A DNA stretch of 64,000 nt. It comes from Didymella arachidicola (Eukaryota; Ascomycota; Dothideomycetes; Pleosporales; Didymellaceae). Below are positions 21,418 to 31,649 of the stretch, in pieces. Location: NCBI GenBank assembly GCA_016630955.3, contig CM049985.1:1302001-1366000 (forward strand). Reading direction: 5' to 3'. A model generated the notes under the pieces. That model searched no databases, was not told the origin of the DNA, and saw only the letters and a list, made by a program, of their open reading frames with translations. Each line of letters begins with the position of its first letter. The first letter of the stretch is position 1. The position numbers were made by a program, and so were the translations under genes.

Positions 21418-24400
21418 CTATCCTATAAGGTCGATGTCTCCATCGTCGTCTTCACCTTCAGCATCGATGTCTTCGCCTCGAAGCGCTGCTGGCAGCTTCA
21501 CTCGCACCTTCTCGTAGACTTCCTCGTACTTCTGCTTCTCGGCAATGCTGTTGTGATGCTCGAAGACCTTAATCATCAAGCCACATGCCACTGCCATCCA
21601 GAGCGGACTGTTGCTGTGCTTCGCATGCTGCCGCACAGCGTTGACAGCTGACAACGACTTATCGGTCACGGGCTCGACGAAGAAGCGCGCGGTGAAGTAG
21701 CAGAGTGCCATAACAACAAACTCGCGGTTACTGGTACGCTTAAATAGGTCATGCGATTTCTGCGTAGCACCGTTCATCAAAGTCTTGAGGCGGTTGATGG
21801 AGGGATCGAGCGTGCAAAGCGAGTTGACGAGCGTAAGTGCCATGCGAACGTATTGGCTGGGATGTTCCTCGCAGACCATTCGTAGTTGCGACAACAGGGA
21901 GCCGACGTTCTGGTGGTCTGGATGAGCTGGATCTCTAGCGATCAGTAGACGATTCAATGATGCAAGAATACTAAGCTCGCCTGACAACGTTGGGACATGT
22001 CCTTTGTCAGATAGTGTGTAGTCTTTTGAGGCATACGTGGCGAGAGCAGCGTCAAATCGGCCATTTGTCTGATCGATCATGGCCTCTAGATACGACAAGG
22101 ACTGAGTGAACTTCTGTTGGTTGGCGAACGGCGCAGTCGTGACTCTCCTTGTTAGCGACTTTAACGCATCGTCGGCCGTGGCTTGATCTTTTCGATGGGT
22201 TGCTATGAGACCAAGCGTGAATGTAGTATTCCAATCGAGTATCCTCCGCCATTGCATCTCAGCGCATGCGATGGAGACAGGCACCCCGTACGGAGATTGC
22301 TTTCGCATAGAATCTCTCGTTCTTGACCGCGCTTCCTGAACAAGCTGCACCGCCTTTTCATGCACGCTTTGGTCCAGAGCGCATATGTGGAAACACAGTG
22401 CTTTGATGTCTTCTCTGGGCAACCAGCTAAACACCAGCTCGTCGCGGCCTTCCGAGTTTTTCCTGAAGATACCGCCAGTGTCCGTCGTAAGGCTACCGCC
22501 TGTGGTTCGACCAAGTGTAACCGTGAACACTCCACTTTCGGTTCCGAGCCCGTCATCGTTCTCGTCTGCGGTGGCTTCAATCAAAGCGGTTGACTTCGCA
22601 CTGTCAGGAGCGTTCTGGTGTACGCTACACGCCAGATCGACGACGCTGAAAAGTGTACCAAAAGATCCTTGCTGCTTCGCAGACATTGTAAGTTGTAAGC
22701 TTCGAGCTTGTGCAATGGCTCGCTGGGCCTCGATCAGACGATCTTGAGCGCTTGACCGTAGATGCACCATGGCCTCCAGGACACTGCAGGCGAATGCAAC
22801 TGCGGTATCGCCACGCTTCTGTGCGTATGCATTGATAGCATGCAGCTGTTGGAGGGCAGGTATGGCCTCAATTCGCTCAGTGCTTTGGAGCAACAAGGAT
22901 ACTTTCAAGAATCGGAATGCATACACCCAAGCGATTTGCTGAAAAGTCTCGGTCTCTGATATGTTCTTATCGAGAGCCTTTAACGCTGCTCGATGGTTTG
23001 TTTGATATTGATATCGAGCTTGAAGGTGTAGCATGCCGTAGCGCAGATCCTGGAGGCGACAACGTGCACAAAGCGAAATACCTTTAGACAGGATCTCATC
23101 GATCTCGTTTGTGTTATCGGTTTCTTCGATCAGCAAGCTGGCGTACCTCAGTCTGAGCCTTGCCTCGTCCCGCGGCTGCATGTTGTACTTCCTAAGCACT
23201 GCGTCCATGCATCCCATTGCAGTTGACATCAGCTTGCAATATTGCCGAGTCTCGCCAGGCTTCTTCTGCCGCGCTATTGACGAGCCCATGCCACGTGCTG
23301 CGACGATGTATTCATCTGCTGCAGACAGTAGCATAACCGACATGTCTGCTGGTAATGTTTTCTGCGGCAATTGAGTTGGCGCGGCTTTCGTCGGCGAGGT
23401 GAGCTGATGTGATGGAGGCCGAGGGATGACGACTTTGGGATGGGACCGTGGCTGTGACGCCGTTTGCGAAAATGGTTGTGAAGGCGTCTGCGTAGATGGC
23501 TGCTGTACAGGCGTGTGACGTATTGGCGTCGTCTGAGCTGGTCTCCACTGTGGATCTGACTGTGGCGGAGCCCTCTGAGGTGTGATCTGGACTTGTGGTA
23601 TTGGCCGCTGCCGCTGCTGCTGTGGTTGCGGCAGAGGCTTTTGAGGCGTAACCTGTACCTGTGGGGTAGGACGTGCTTGTTGAGGCTGCGACGGGGTTTG
23701 TTGGGGCGGCATTTGTACCTGCGGAGTACGGCGTTGTTCGATCTTGACCTGAACTTGGCTACTAGAAGACCTATGTTGTGGGTGTACATGCTGTGGCTGT
23801 GGCTGTTGTTGTTTCTGCTGGTGCTCCTCAACCTTGACCTGAAACTGAGGTTGACTACTCGATATGCTCTGCTGTTGCTGCTGTTGCTGCTGTTGCTGAG
23901 GTTGCTGAGGTTGAGCGTGGGCCGGCATGCTTGGCTGCATCTGCTGCTGCCAATGCCGTTGCTGCTGCGGCTGAAGTTGTGATGGTGTACTCAGCGGCAC
24001 CTGCTGGGATCGTTGCTCATGTTGGGCTTGAACTTGTACTGGTGTACTTGGAGAAATTTGTTGCGGTCGTTGCTGCTGATGAGCTTGCACAGGTGTACTC
24101 GGTGTCATATGCGTTGGTCGCTGCATGCCCTGCTGACCTGAAACGGTCCGCTGGACTGGCTTCGAAATTGACGGAGTAGGAACTTGCTGCGCACTTTGCC
24201 TCCAATACATATCCTGGGCACCGTCCATCTGCATCATTCCAGAATTGCTTTCACGTTCGATCGGCGCCTGTGTCTGTCTTATATTCGGACTTGACGTCTG
24301 GATGCCCTCCATCTGCATGTACCCACTGCCACTTGCACGCTGACCTAGCACTTGCCCTTGTCTGAACTGCGGGCTCGACATTTGAACCACTTCCATATGC

Positions 24401-25071
24401 GACATTCCAGCGTTGTTTGATCGCTGTACCTGCGCCTGAATCTGTCTTATATTGGGACTGGAAACATGACGGTTCGGTAGCTGAGGGCTTGACATCTGCG
24501 GATACGAGATCGATGGGGCTCGCTGGGGTATCGTGGCCTGTGACTGCGCTCGGGACTGCGGTGAGGGTTGAGGTTGTGGTTGCATCTGAGGTTGCTGCTG
24601 AGGAGATTGTTGATACTGCTGCGGTTGCCGGTACTGCTGCTGCTGAGCTTGTTGGTATTGTTGCTGTTGCGGAGCCGGCTGATATTGCTGCTGCTGAGAC
24701 CGCTGTTGGTATTGCTGCGGCTGAGACATTTGGTGGTATTGTGGCTGTTGGTACTGCGGTTGCTGAAGCTGCGGTTGCTGGTACGCTGGCTGAGGGGAGT
24801 ACATCTGCTGGTGTTGAGGCATCTGCATGTACTGCTGCCTCTGTGGTTGCGGCATGCTTGCCTGTGGCTGCCTTTGCTGTGGCTGATGCTGGTACACATG
24901 TTGCGCTTGCATTGGGGCCTGGGAATGCTGCTGTTGATATTGCTGCTGGTATTGCTGGGAGTACTGTGGAGTTTGGCCATATTGCTGGTAACCGCTCTGC
25001 GCCTGCTGCGGAGGATACTGGTTGTTCGACCCATTCGGATAGCCGTACTGCTGGTTGTACCGCGGATCCAT
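21418..25071 (-). CDS. Cohesin loading factor, Scc4/Mau2 type, with a Gln-rich N-terminus
   Basis: Single exon, 1217 aa. Residues 1 to ~570 are a low-complexity Gln/Pro/Tyr/Ser region with runs such as QQQQQQQQQQ. From about 575 (SVMLLSAADEYIVAARGMG) to ~1170 is a TPR-like helical solenoid that matches the Cohesin_load family: LRLRYASLLIEET, then ISLCARCRLQDLRYGMLHLQ. The tail is acidic (EDIDAEGEDDDGDIDLIG). Scc4/Mau2 binds the N-terminus of Scc2 and targets it to chromatin so that cohesin is loaded. The solenoid is the conserved part; the long Q-rich arm is usual for filamentous fungi but extreme in length. Family call from recognised motifs, not from a search. Confidence 0.85.
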   Translation of the reverse strand: MDPRYNQQYGYPNGSNNQYPPQQAQSGYQQYGQTPQYSQQYQQQYQQQHSQAPMQAQHVYQHQPQQRQPQASMPQPQRQQYMQMPQHQQMYSPQPAYQQPQLQQPQYQQPQYHQMSQPQQYQQRSQQQQYQPAPQQQQYQQAQQQQYRQPQQYQQSPQQQPQMQPQPQPSPQSRAQSQATIPQRAPSISYPQMSSPQLPNRHVSSPNIRQIQAQVQRSNNAGMSHMEVVQMSSPQFRQGQVLGQRASGSGYMQMEGIQTSSPNIRQTQAPIERESNSGMMQMDGAQDMYWRQSAQQVPTPSISKPVQRTVSGQQGMQRPTHMTPSTPVQAHQQQRPQQISPSTPVQVQAQHEQRSQQVPLSTPSQLQPQQQRHWQQQMQPSMPAHAQPQQPQQQQQQQQQQSISSSQPQFQVKVEEHQQKQQQPQPQHVHPQHRSSSSQVQVKIEQRRTPQVQMPPQQTPSQPQQARPTPQVQVTPQKPLPQPQQQRQRPIPQVQITPQRAPPQSDPQWRPAQTTPIRHTPVQQPSTQTPSQPFSQTASQPRSHPKVVIPRPPSHQLTSPTKAAPTQLPQKTLPADMSVMLLSAADEYIVAARGMGSSIARQKKPGETRQYCKLMSTAMGCMDAVLRKYNMQPRDEARLRLRYASLLIEETDNTNEIDEILSKGISLCARCRLQDLRYGMLHLQARYQYQTNHRAALKALDKNISETETFQQIAWVYAFRFLKVSLLLQSTERIEAIPALQQLHAINAYAQKRGDTAVAFACSVLEAMVHLRSSAQDRLIEAQRAIAQARSLQLTMSAKQQGSFGTLFSVVDLACSVHQNAPDSAKSTALIEATADENDDGLGTESGVFTVTLGRTTGGSLTTDTGGIFRKNSEGRDELVFSWLPREDIKALCFHICALDQSVHEKAVQLVQEARSRTRDSMRKQSPYGVPVSIACAEMQWRRILDWNTTFTLGLIATHRKDQATADDALKSLTRRVTTAPFANQQKFTQSLSYLEAMIDQTNGRFDAALATYASKDYTLSDKGHVPTLSGELSILASLNRLLIARDPAHPDHQNVGSLLSQLRMVCEEHPSQYVRMALTLVNSLCTLDPSINRLKTLMNGATQKSHDLFKRTSNREFVVMALCYFTARFFVEPVTDKSLSAVNAVRQHAKHSNSPLWMAVACGLMIKVFEHHNSIAEKQKYEEVYEKVRVKLPAALRGEDIDAEGEDDDGDIDLIG
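23869..25070 (-). repeat. Gln-codon-rich tract inside the cohesin-loader gene
   Basis: Imperfect CAG/CAA arrays encode the N-terminal low-complexity arm. The purest microsatellite is at 23869-23899 (alternating CTG and TTG on the + strand). The array is a likely site of length variation and produces long spurious frames on both strands. Confidence 0.85.
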
Positions 25072-25523
25072 GATGCTTATGTGGGACTCGGTGAGGTGCG
25101 ATCACCAGGCATCGTGCTGTGTCATGATATCGTGAATGTTTGTGGGGTTCCCAGAGACAAAGTCGCGATACTCAACGGCAGGCGCGACTGACCGCGACCC
25201 GCGCAGTCAAATGCTGATTGGTCTGACAGACGCGCGTCTATTTGATCAGCTGCGTCAGTCAACATTCCTGCCGGGCCGAGGCCTGTCTCATGTAGGATCA
25301 ATTGGCAGCATTTTCCTTCTCCCTTTTTCCAGAAAGATAACAGGTACTTCTAAGCAACACGATAAGAAGACCTGGAAAGTTCCCGAAGTCGACATGGGAA
25401 GTGCTTAGACTTGCACTTACTCCATATCCGGCAATCCCTACTTGAGCAGAACTTGAGAAGAAATAGAGTGTGAGAATCCGAAGACACTATTAATCCTAAG
25501 GAAGAGTTGTGAACTCACTGAAG
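25072..25523. promoter_or_regulatory. Divergent promoter region, cohesin loader / hydrolase
   Basis: About 450 bp between divergent starts. No gene seen. No specific site is claimed. Confidence 0.5.
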
Positions 25524-26902
25524 ATGTCCTGGTTGCTCGGTCATGGCAAGACCGTCTATACCCACCACTCGTCACTCATCCCGCTCGCGACCAAGTCTGG
25601 ATCGAAGACAACACTGCTGGAGATTGCCCAGTCTTCGATAGCACCATGTCGTCTCAACCCATTCCTCTTCAATGGACATCTCCAGACTATGTTTACCGCC
25701 TGGAAAGACCCAGGGCCACCAATTTACTACAAGAGACATATCTACACCTCGAACCACTCGGTGTACCCCGGCACCTTTGCTGTGGACTTCCTAGTATCCA
25801 AGGAGGAGGGTTCAGCGGCGACCGCCGACCCTGAGCTGCCCGAACGTACGACTGTCTACTCTGAGAAAGAATGGGATAACGTCGGCAGCAACGACACCAA
25901 GCCCATGCTCATCGCCCTCCACGGTCTTACAGGTGGGAGTCACGAAGTCTACCTGCGGGAAACCCTCGCGCCTCTCACCGCCGCTGGCTGGGAAGCCTGC
26001 GTCGTCAATGGCCGCGGCTGCGCGCTCTCCAAGATCACCACGCCGGAACTATTCAATGCCCGAGCAACATGGGATCTCCGCACGACGATCGAGGAACTGC
26101 AGACCCTCTTCCCCAATCGCCCGCTCTACGCCGTCGGCTACTCCCTCGGTGCCAATATCCTGACCAACTACTGCGGCGAAGAAGGCTCGAAATGCGTTCT
26201 GCGCGCTGCAGTCGCAAACTCAAACCCCTGGAATCTCGAAGTCGCCAATGTCATACTCAATTCGACATGGCTGGGCGTCAATGTGTACTCGCGCACCATG
26301 GGGCGGAACTTGATGGGGCTGTATGAGAGGCATAAGGAGAAGATGCTGCAGAACACGGCTATCAAGAAGGAGGTCGTCGAACAGTGCAAGTATCTGTATG
26401 AGTTCGACCGGCATGTGCAGTGTCCGACGTGGGGTTATCCGACCGAGGGCGCGTACTATAGGGATGCGCAGAGTGTGGATGCGCTCGTTGCAGTGAGAGT
26501 GCCGTTTTTGGGTATCAATGCAGAGGATGATCCGGTGAGTAGTAGCAAGATCTCCCCTCTCAACATTGGTCGTGCTTTGATGTTGACTGGATTGTGTTGT
26601 TATTTACTTTGCTGACACTACAACAGATCTCCTCCAAAGCCGCCATCCCATACGAGGAATTCAAGCAGAACCCATATACATTGCTCTGCACCACCGACTG
26701 GGGCGGCCACCTGGGGTCCTTCCAACTGGGTGGCGGCCGTTGGTTCGCAACAGCCACAGCCTCGTTCCTGACCAAGATCCACGACACTGTCGACCACACC
26801 GCGTCCAAAGCGGCGCGGCAGGAGCACAAGGTCGACTCGCCGAACAAAGTGTACCCCATCTTCGATCCCAACCACAGACGACTGATCCTGCCGGACGCGT
26901 AG
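25524..26902 (+). CDS. Alpha/beta hydrolase of the YheT/EMB8/Eht1 family
   Basis: Exon 1 25524-26534 and exon 2 26627-26902, joined in phase 0 across a GTGAGT...CAACAG intron; about 428 aa. The start is the ATG in AAGATGTCCTGG; an upstream in-frame GTG is not a eukaryotic start. The catalytic triad is visible: nucleophile elbow GYSLGAN (Ser ~207), acid in NAEDDP (Asp ~335/336) and His ~365 in DWGGHLG, which is found only in exon 2. The oxyanion region is LHGLTGGSHE. Relatives include yeast Eht1, Eeb1 and YMR210W, which make or cleave medium-chain acyl esters or monoacylglycerol. Likely lipid-associated; the exact substrate is not determined. Confidence 0.92.
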
Positions 26903-26984
26903 ACGGCGATAAAGACTTGCATTGCGCGGACTCGGGTATCATAGACATGTAGACATGGTAGACTCTTAGACCATCCATTCCCGT

Positions 26985-27637
26985 TCAACCGAAACTGACG
27001 CGCTTCTTGGGCTTGAATTTGCCGTCCTTCTTTGTGTTCTTCTTGGGCTGCTCGGTGTCGGCGTCGTCGGTGCGTGCGGGCTCAGAACTGCGCTTGCGCT
27101 TCTTTTTGAGGTTCTTTTTCCTCTCCTCCTGCTTTTGTTAGTTGCGAACGTCCTCCCAGTTCCTATAACGATTCAAGAACGTACAAAGTCGGCGGCCTTC
27201 TCGTCTGCTCGACCCTCAGCCTCCTTCCTCTTCGCCTCCCTGATCTCCTCCAGCTGCCTAGCGCGCATAATCTTGCTCTCGATATGCCCCTCCTTCTGCG
27301 CATTGACAACGCTCATGATGGCCATCATGCTCGCTGGGTCGTCGACAAAGATCTTGCCCTTCTTCTGGCCCTTTGGCTTCGCGATGCCCGCCGGCACAAT
27401 AGAGTTCAGCTTGGGGATGTCGAGCTCGGCCTCGGTGTAAGTACGCCTCTTCTTTTTATTTGCATCTTTCTTGTTGGATTTTGTCTTTTGCTCGCCGCCG
27501 GGCTTTGCGAGAGAGAGCTTCTTTTGTCGGTTCTTGGAGATGCCTTCGGGTTTCTTTCCTGCGCTTTTCGGTTTCGCGCCTGCGCTCTTTCCCTTGGGAC
27601 CGCTCTTGCCTTTACTGCTCGGTTTTGTCGGCGCCAT
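26985..27637 (-). CDS. LOC1: 60S ribosomal subunit assembly/export protein Loc1
   Basis: Nucleolar RNA-binding protein required for 60S subunit maturation and, in yeast, for ASH1 mRNA localisation. Exon 1 is 27185-27637 and exon 2 is 26985-27128. The GTACGT...AAAAGCAG intron adds a lysine-rich tail; about 198 aa. The central block is diagnostic: KKRRTYTEAELDIPKLN, then KGKIFVDDPASMMAIMSVVN and KIMRARQLEEIREAKRKEAE. The rest is very basic and unstructured. It shares a 205-bp divergent promoter with VPS68. The + strand tail of the hydrolase gene ends only 82 bp away. Confidence 0.93.
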
Positions 27638-27842
27638 TATGTTGTGTTGGTGGTTGTAATTATTGCTGGAGAAGACTGCAGCATTAATTCTTCGATCGGC
27701 GTTAGCTTAGACCCACTTGCCGAGCGCAACGTCAAGCGTCTCCGCCAAGCTCTCCAGCCTCGCAAGCAACCGCCGCTCCAGCAGGCTTCACGACGCTCCA
27801 CAATACCTTGACACCCCACGCACGCGCATCGAACGACGAGAC
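27638..27842. promoter_or_regulatory. Bidirectional promoter LOC1 / VPS68
   Basis: Only 205 bp separate the two divergent start codons, so both promoters and 5' UTRs must overlap or abut. No element is identified with certainty. Confidence 0.6.
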
Positions 27843-28472
27843 ATGATGGAGGAAAACCGCCTCTTCCGCTTTCCCAAGCCTGCGTGGCTCAACAGCGCGA
27901 ACACGCGCACCTTTGGCGTCTACACAGCTGGAGCTTTGGTAGGCAGCACCTTCCTTTCCGCAACAGCTGCGCTCGTACTAATGCGCCATGCGTAGTTTGC
28001 GCTCGGTTTCTACTCCCTCATCGACATCGCGGTCTGGTCCAAGTCGGTCATGAACCCCTCCGAGCCGCCGGTTCACGTCACCTTCATCGATTGGATACCC
28101 GGCATCTGCTCTGCGCTCGGCATGCTGGTCATCAACTCGATCGACAAGTCGCGGTTGTCGGCCGACAGCTTCAGTTACAGCGGTAACGGTGTTGCGTGGA
28201 AGGCGCGGCTGGTGCTCTTCCTGGGCTTTGCGCTGCTGGCTGGCGGGCTAGCGGGGAGCGTGGTTGTCCTGGTTATGAAGTACATTGTCCCAGATTACAC
28301 CTGGCCAACGATTTGGATGGGTATTGGCAATGTGGTTGCGAATGCGCTGATCATGCTGAGGTATGTGTCGAGGATTGGGGATATGTGATCAAAGCTAACC
28401 GGTAACAGTTCGGCCGTGCTCTGGATCGCGCAGAACATGGAGGACGAGTACACATACAATCTGGCGCTTTGA
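27843..28472 (+). CDS. VPS68: Vacuolar protein sorting protein Vps68 (UPF0220/TMEM50 family)
   Basis: Four-pass membrane protein that acts with Vps55 in late-endosome-to-vacuole trafficking. Exons: 27843-27938, 27996-28360 and 28409-28472, with a TACTAAT branch site in intron 1; about 174 aa. Family motifs: EENRLFRFP at the start, HVTFIDWIPGICSALGMLVI, DSFSYSG and NMEDEYTYNLAL at the end. Two Mets are adjacent at the start; relatives I know begin at the second (27846), so either may be used. The neighbour on the opposite strand, 430 bp downstream, is VPS55. Confidence 0.95.
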
Positions 28473-28903
28473 GAGAATTCGGAAAGTGCTGCGCAGTTAT
28501 GGACGTGGTATGTCACGCGAGGCTTGGGAGGAGGCTCTTTCTATGTTTATGATACCGAGAGTGCAAGGTTGATGTTGTTCTATGGCTGTATGCATATATT
28601 TGGAGCATTTTCATGACACTGGTCAGGTCGTTGTTGCGATCTGCCATACTGGCGATCAAATTAAGGATGTTTTCGGCGTGAGCCGTCCACCAATGTGCTC
28701 CTGGCAACCGCAGCATACAACAACATGAAAGTACAAGAACGCTCAAAGTGTACGACAAGGCCCAGCTGCAGTCCATCTCGCTCCTATCACGTACAAACAC
28801 ATGCCTCATAATCACATGCCAAGGCCCTCTGCACCTGGCGCTCCCAATCTTGTGCCTCTGCTCGTCCAGCGGCACCACCTTACTGCTCGTTTCCGCCGGC
28901 TAG
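28473..28903. other. Convergent 3' region between VPS68 and VPS55
   Basis: About 430 bp holding the facing 3' UTRs. No gene seen. Confidence 0.6.
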
Positions 28904-29358
28904 TCAGAAATCTTGATCCTCATGGAAGAACAGCGTAAAGCTGATAATAGTCGAGTAAATCGTCAGACCGCCGATGACGGACATGGCCGCCGCGCCGCCC
29001 GCAATCTGCGCCGAGTGCCAGAGCAGCGTGGGAAGCGCGATGCCCATGACGACAAAGAAGCCGGTCAGAAAGCGACCGAAGTCAATCACGCCGTTCCCAG
29101 AGCTCTCCATGAAGTCGTCTTGGGTCGATGCGCGGCTGCATATCCAGTTGGGCAGCGGTGCGATTACGTAGGTTGCGACGACGAGCAGCGTGAGGTAGTT
29201 GTGGAAGAGCGCCGCGGAGAGGATCACAAGCAGGAAGCCTATTGCGAGGACCTGGGTTCCTTGGTTAGATCCTGGACCGCCTCCCTATGTATCGTGTGGC
29301 TATGCGCCTGGGGAGAGCTTACAAAGGATAGCCCGATGATCGTCTTGATGCCGGCCAT
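28904..29358 (-). CDS. VPS55: Vacuolar protein sorting protein Vps55 (OB-RGRP/LEPROT family)
   Basis: Small four-pass endosomal membrane protein, partner of Vps68. Exon 1 29323-29358 (12 codons, MAGIKTIIGLSF) and exon 2 28904-29251, joined by a GTAAGC...CCCAG intron with a TCTAACC branch site; about 127 aa. Family hallmarks: GFLLVILSAALFHNYLTLLV, VIAPLPNWIC, then DFGRFLTGFFVVMGIALP and the short C-terminus FHEDQDF. The first exon is needed to supply the first membrane segment and the Met. Confidence 0.94.
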
Positions 29359-29718
29359 GTTCGCGGTCGCGCGGTGACTGCAGTATTGATCCTTCTGTAT
29401 CTGTAGTGTCGACTTCCTGTGTTCGGTGCAGGATGCTTGTAAGATTCGTTATTCCGAGTCGTTTGTGGTGGTGCCTGCTTCGCAGCTGGCGCGAGGTTGG
29501 ACCTGGAGCTTGGCAGGACATCACTTAGCGCGGTATCGTGGGCAAGAGCTCCCGAGCTATCGTCACCTAGTTGCCTGCACACATTACCAACACCCTCCAC
29601 CATAGAGCGTCTCCTTCCCCGCAATCAAGATCTTGGCCTGTCCCAAAACCGGTAGCATTCAAATAACGAGACTGCTACTCTCTCGCCGCACGCGTAAACC
29701 AAACACCCCGCCTCCACC
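29359..29718. promoter_or_regulatory. Bidirectional promoter VPS55 / PRE5
   Basis: 360 bp between divergent start codons. A pyrimidine-rich stretch lies just before the PRE5 ATG. No proteasome-type promoter element is seen with certainty. Confidence 0.5.
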
Positions 29719-30544
29719 ATGTTCAGAAACAACTACGACAACGACTCGGTGACCTTCTCACCACAAGGCCGCATCTTCCAGGTCGAGTATGCACAAGAGG
29801 CTGTCAAGCAAGGTTCCGTCGTCGTAGGCATTGTCAGCAAGACACATGCGGTCCTCGCTGCCGTCAAGGTGCGTAAATGTTTACTTAGCCTGCACTGCTT
29901 GCGGGACGCGGTTTTCTAACAAGCCCCAGCGTAATGCAGAAGAGCTCTCGTCCTACCAGAAGAAGGTCATTCCTATCGACTCTCACTTCGGCGTTGCCCT
30001 TGCCGGTCTCGCCTCCGATGCCCGCGTTCTCTCCAACTTCATGAAGCAGCAATCGCTCGCCTCCCGCCTTACCTACGACCGCGCCATTCCTCTGTCCGAG
30101 ATCGTGTCGCGCATCGCAGACCGCGCACAGACAAACACACAGCAGTACGGAAAGAGGCCGTACGGTGTCGGCCTGCTCATCGCGGGTGTCGACGCGAAGG
30201 GCCCTCATCTGTTCGAGTTCCAACCCAGCGGCGTCACACAAGAGATGGTTGCGTGCGGCATCGGTGCGAGGAGCCAGATGGCCAGGACATACCTTGAGAG
30301 GCACTTGGACGAGTTTGAGGGTGCGAGCAGGGAAGAGCTCATCAAACACGCACTCAGGGCACTGAAGGAGTCGCTTTCGCAGGACAAGGAGCTGACGGTC
30401 GACAACACCAGCGTCGGCATCGGTGGCATCGGCGAGAACTTTGCGCTGCACGAGGGACAGGACATTGCTGAGTGGCTCTCGACAACGTTCGAGAACAACG
30501 AGGGCGGTGAGGAGGGCGCGGAGGCGATGGAGACAGACTCATAG
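29719..30544 (+). CDS. PRE5: 20S proteasome alpha-6 subunit (yeast Pre5 / human PSMA1)
   Basis: Structural alpha-ring subunit of the 20S core, gating substrate entry. Exon 1 29719-29868 and exon 2 29930-30544, with intron donor GTGCGT and branch TTCTAAC; about 254 aa. The N-terminal MFRNNYDNDSVTFSPQGRIF and QVEYAQEAVKQGS are the alpha-type signature, with the Pre5-specific start. RNAEELSSYQKK and YGKRPYGVGLLIAG are conserved. The acidic C-terminal tail (NNEGGEEGAEAMETDS) is usual for this subunit. No catalytic Thr, as expected for an alpha subunit. Confidence 0.96.
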
Positions 30545-31017
30545 GCTATCGATTGCTTGAAGGCCTCGAGGATGCAATCATGAGGGGTGGGTTAGAAAGC
30601 TAGAAACTGTCATATGGGAGACAGTTTGGCTATGAAAATACGACGAACATGAATTCACTGAATAGCTCCGATATTCCGTATATCATGAGAGCGTGCATAG
30701 TGGTGCTGTATCGCTGTTCTGCTGCATGAGTAGTTGAAGGCCTCCAGGGTAGTCTGTCACGAAACTATGCTAGCAGAGCTATGAAACCATTCGATGAGGT
30801 GCGCTCATACTCTCAACTATAATATAAATACCTCCAAGATACGTTGTTTCGTATAGTGGGAATTCGAGATGGCTGCCGCTGTATCAAAGTCACGTGTCGG
30901 GATGACCGCCCGGAGCTGCAACTCGGCGGCTTGCTGGGCAACTTTCACGATTCAACACCTCCCAAACTCCACCCGCAAACCCACCACCACCTTGTCAATC
31001 TGCATCCAACCATCACA
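30545..31017 (+). promoter_or_regulatory. PRE5 3' flank and ATP15 promoter
   Basis: Includes a TATA-like ATAATATAAAT at about 30820-30831 and a CACGTG palindrome at about 30891-30896, both upstream of the ATP15 ATG. An upstream ATG at 30869 opens a frame that enters ATP15 exon 2 if intron 1 is retained. Confidence 0.4.
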
Positions 31018-31368
31018 ATGGCAGCCGCTTGGAAAGTCGCCGGTCTCACGTACGCTCCGCTCCGCACCAATTGGGCCCGAGGACACAGCAGTGGTTAACG
31101 AATTGCACAGCTACAACCGTTACATCTCGGTCGCATCGCGCGTCGTTCGCCGATCCCTCAAGGAGGACAAGCGCATCGCTGCTGAGCGCAGGGGCGAGAG
31201 CGAGCTCAGGTTCGCCAAGTGGGAGGTGAGTCTACAACGGGTGGGCGCATGGGATCGTGGGCAATGAAGGCTAACGATGGGCAGAACGGCAAGCAGGGCG
31301 AGGTCAAGGAGCTGAATGACGCCGTCTTCTCGCAGCAGGCCGCCGACAAGGTCGCTGCCGCCGCTTGA
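31018..31368 (+). CDS. ATP15: Mitochondrial F1 ATP synthase epsilon subunit
   Basis: Small subunit of the central stalk of the mitochondrial F1 ATPase. Three exons: 31018-31049, 31111-31225 and 31285-31368, with GTACGC and GTGAGT donors and GTTAAC/GCTAAC branch sites; 76 aa. The first exon supplies MAAAWKVAGLT, and the splice rebuilds the conserved YNRYISVASRVVRRSLK. The middle reads AERRGESELRFAKWENGKQG, a clear Atp15 match. There is no cleavable presequence, as for yeast Atp15. Easily missed because no single frame covers it. Confidence 0.93.
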
Positions 31369-31649
31369 ATGCGTTGCGCATGATGTGAGAAGGGAGGGCT
31401 GAGGTGTGAATGTATAGATGTACTATCAATGCCGAAGGAAGCTTTCTGGCGGACAGGCAAAAGCCAATGCATAACCTGATTTGAGCTCACTGCACCCGTC
31501 TTTACGATGACAGCTGCTTCTGTGTGTGACTCTATTGTGAAGTTGTCAGGCAAAGTTGGGACCGATGTTCAGGTACCAGAGGTGATGGAGCCATGCAGCA
31601 TCAAACTTTCCCGCCAGCCGTTTCGGCGCGGGACTACTCCTCCACGACC

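Noticed and set aside
23593..25191. Very long leucine-, alanine- or valine-rich frames on the + strand and Ala/Ser/Thr frames on the - strand
   Set aside because: They are other-frame readings of the CAG/CAA-rich N-terminal arm of the cohesin loader. Leu/Ala/Val-rich low complexity is the expected antisense and frameshifted reading of Gln codons.
30869..31267. 132-codon frame starting at an ATG upstream of ATP15
   Set aside because: It arises by reading through intron 1 into exon 2; Atp15 homologues support the spliced start MAAAWK at 31018. It may still act as an upstream start.
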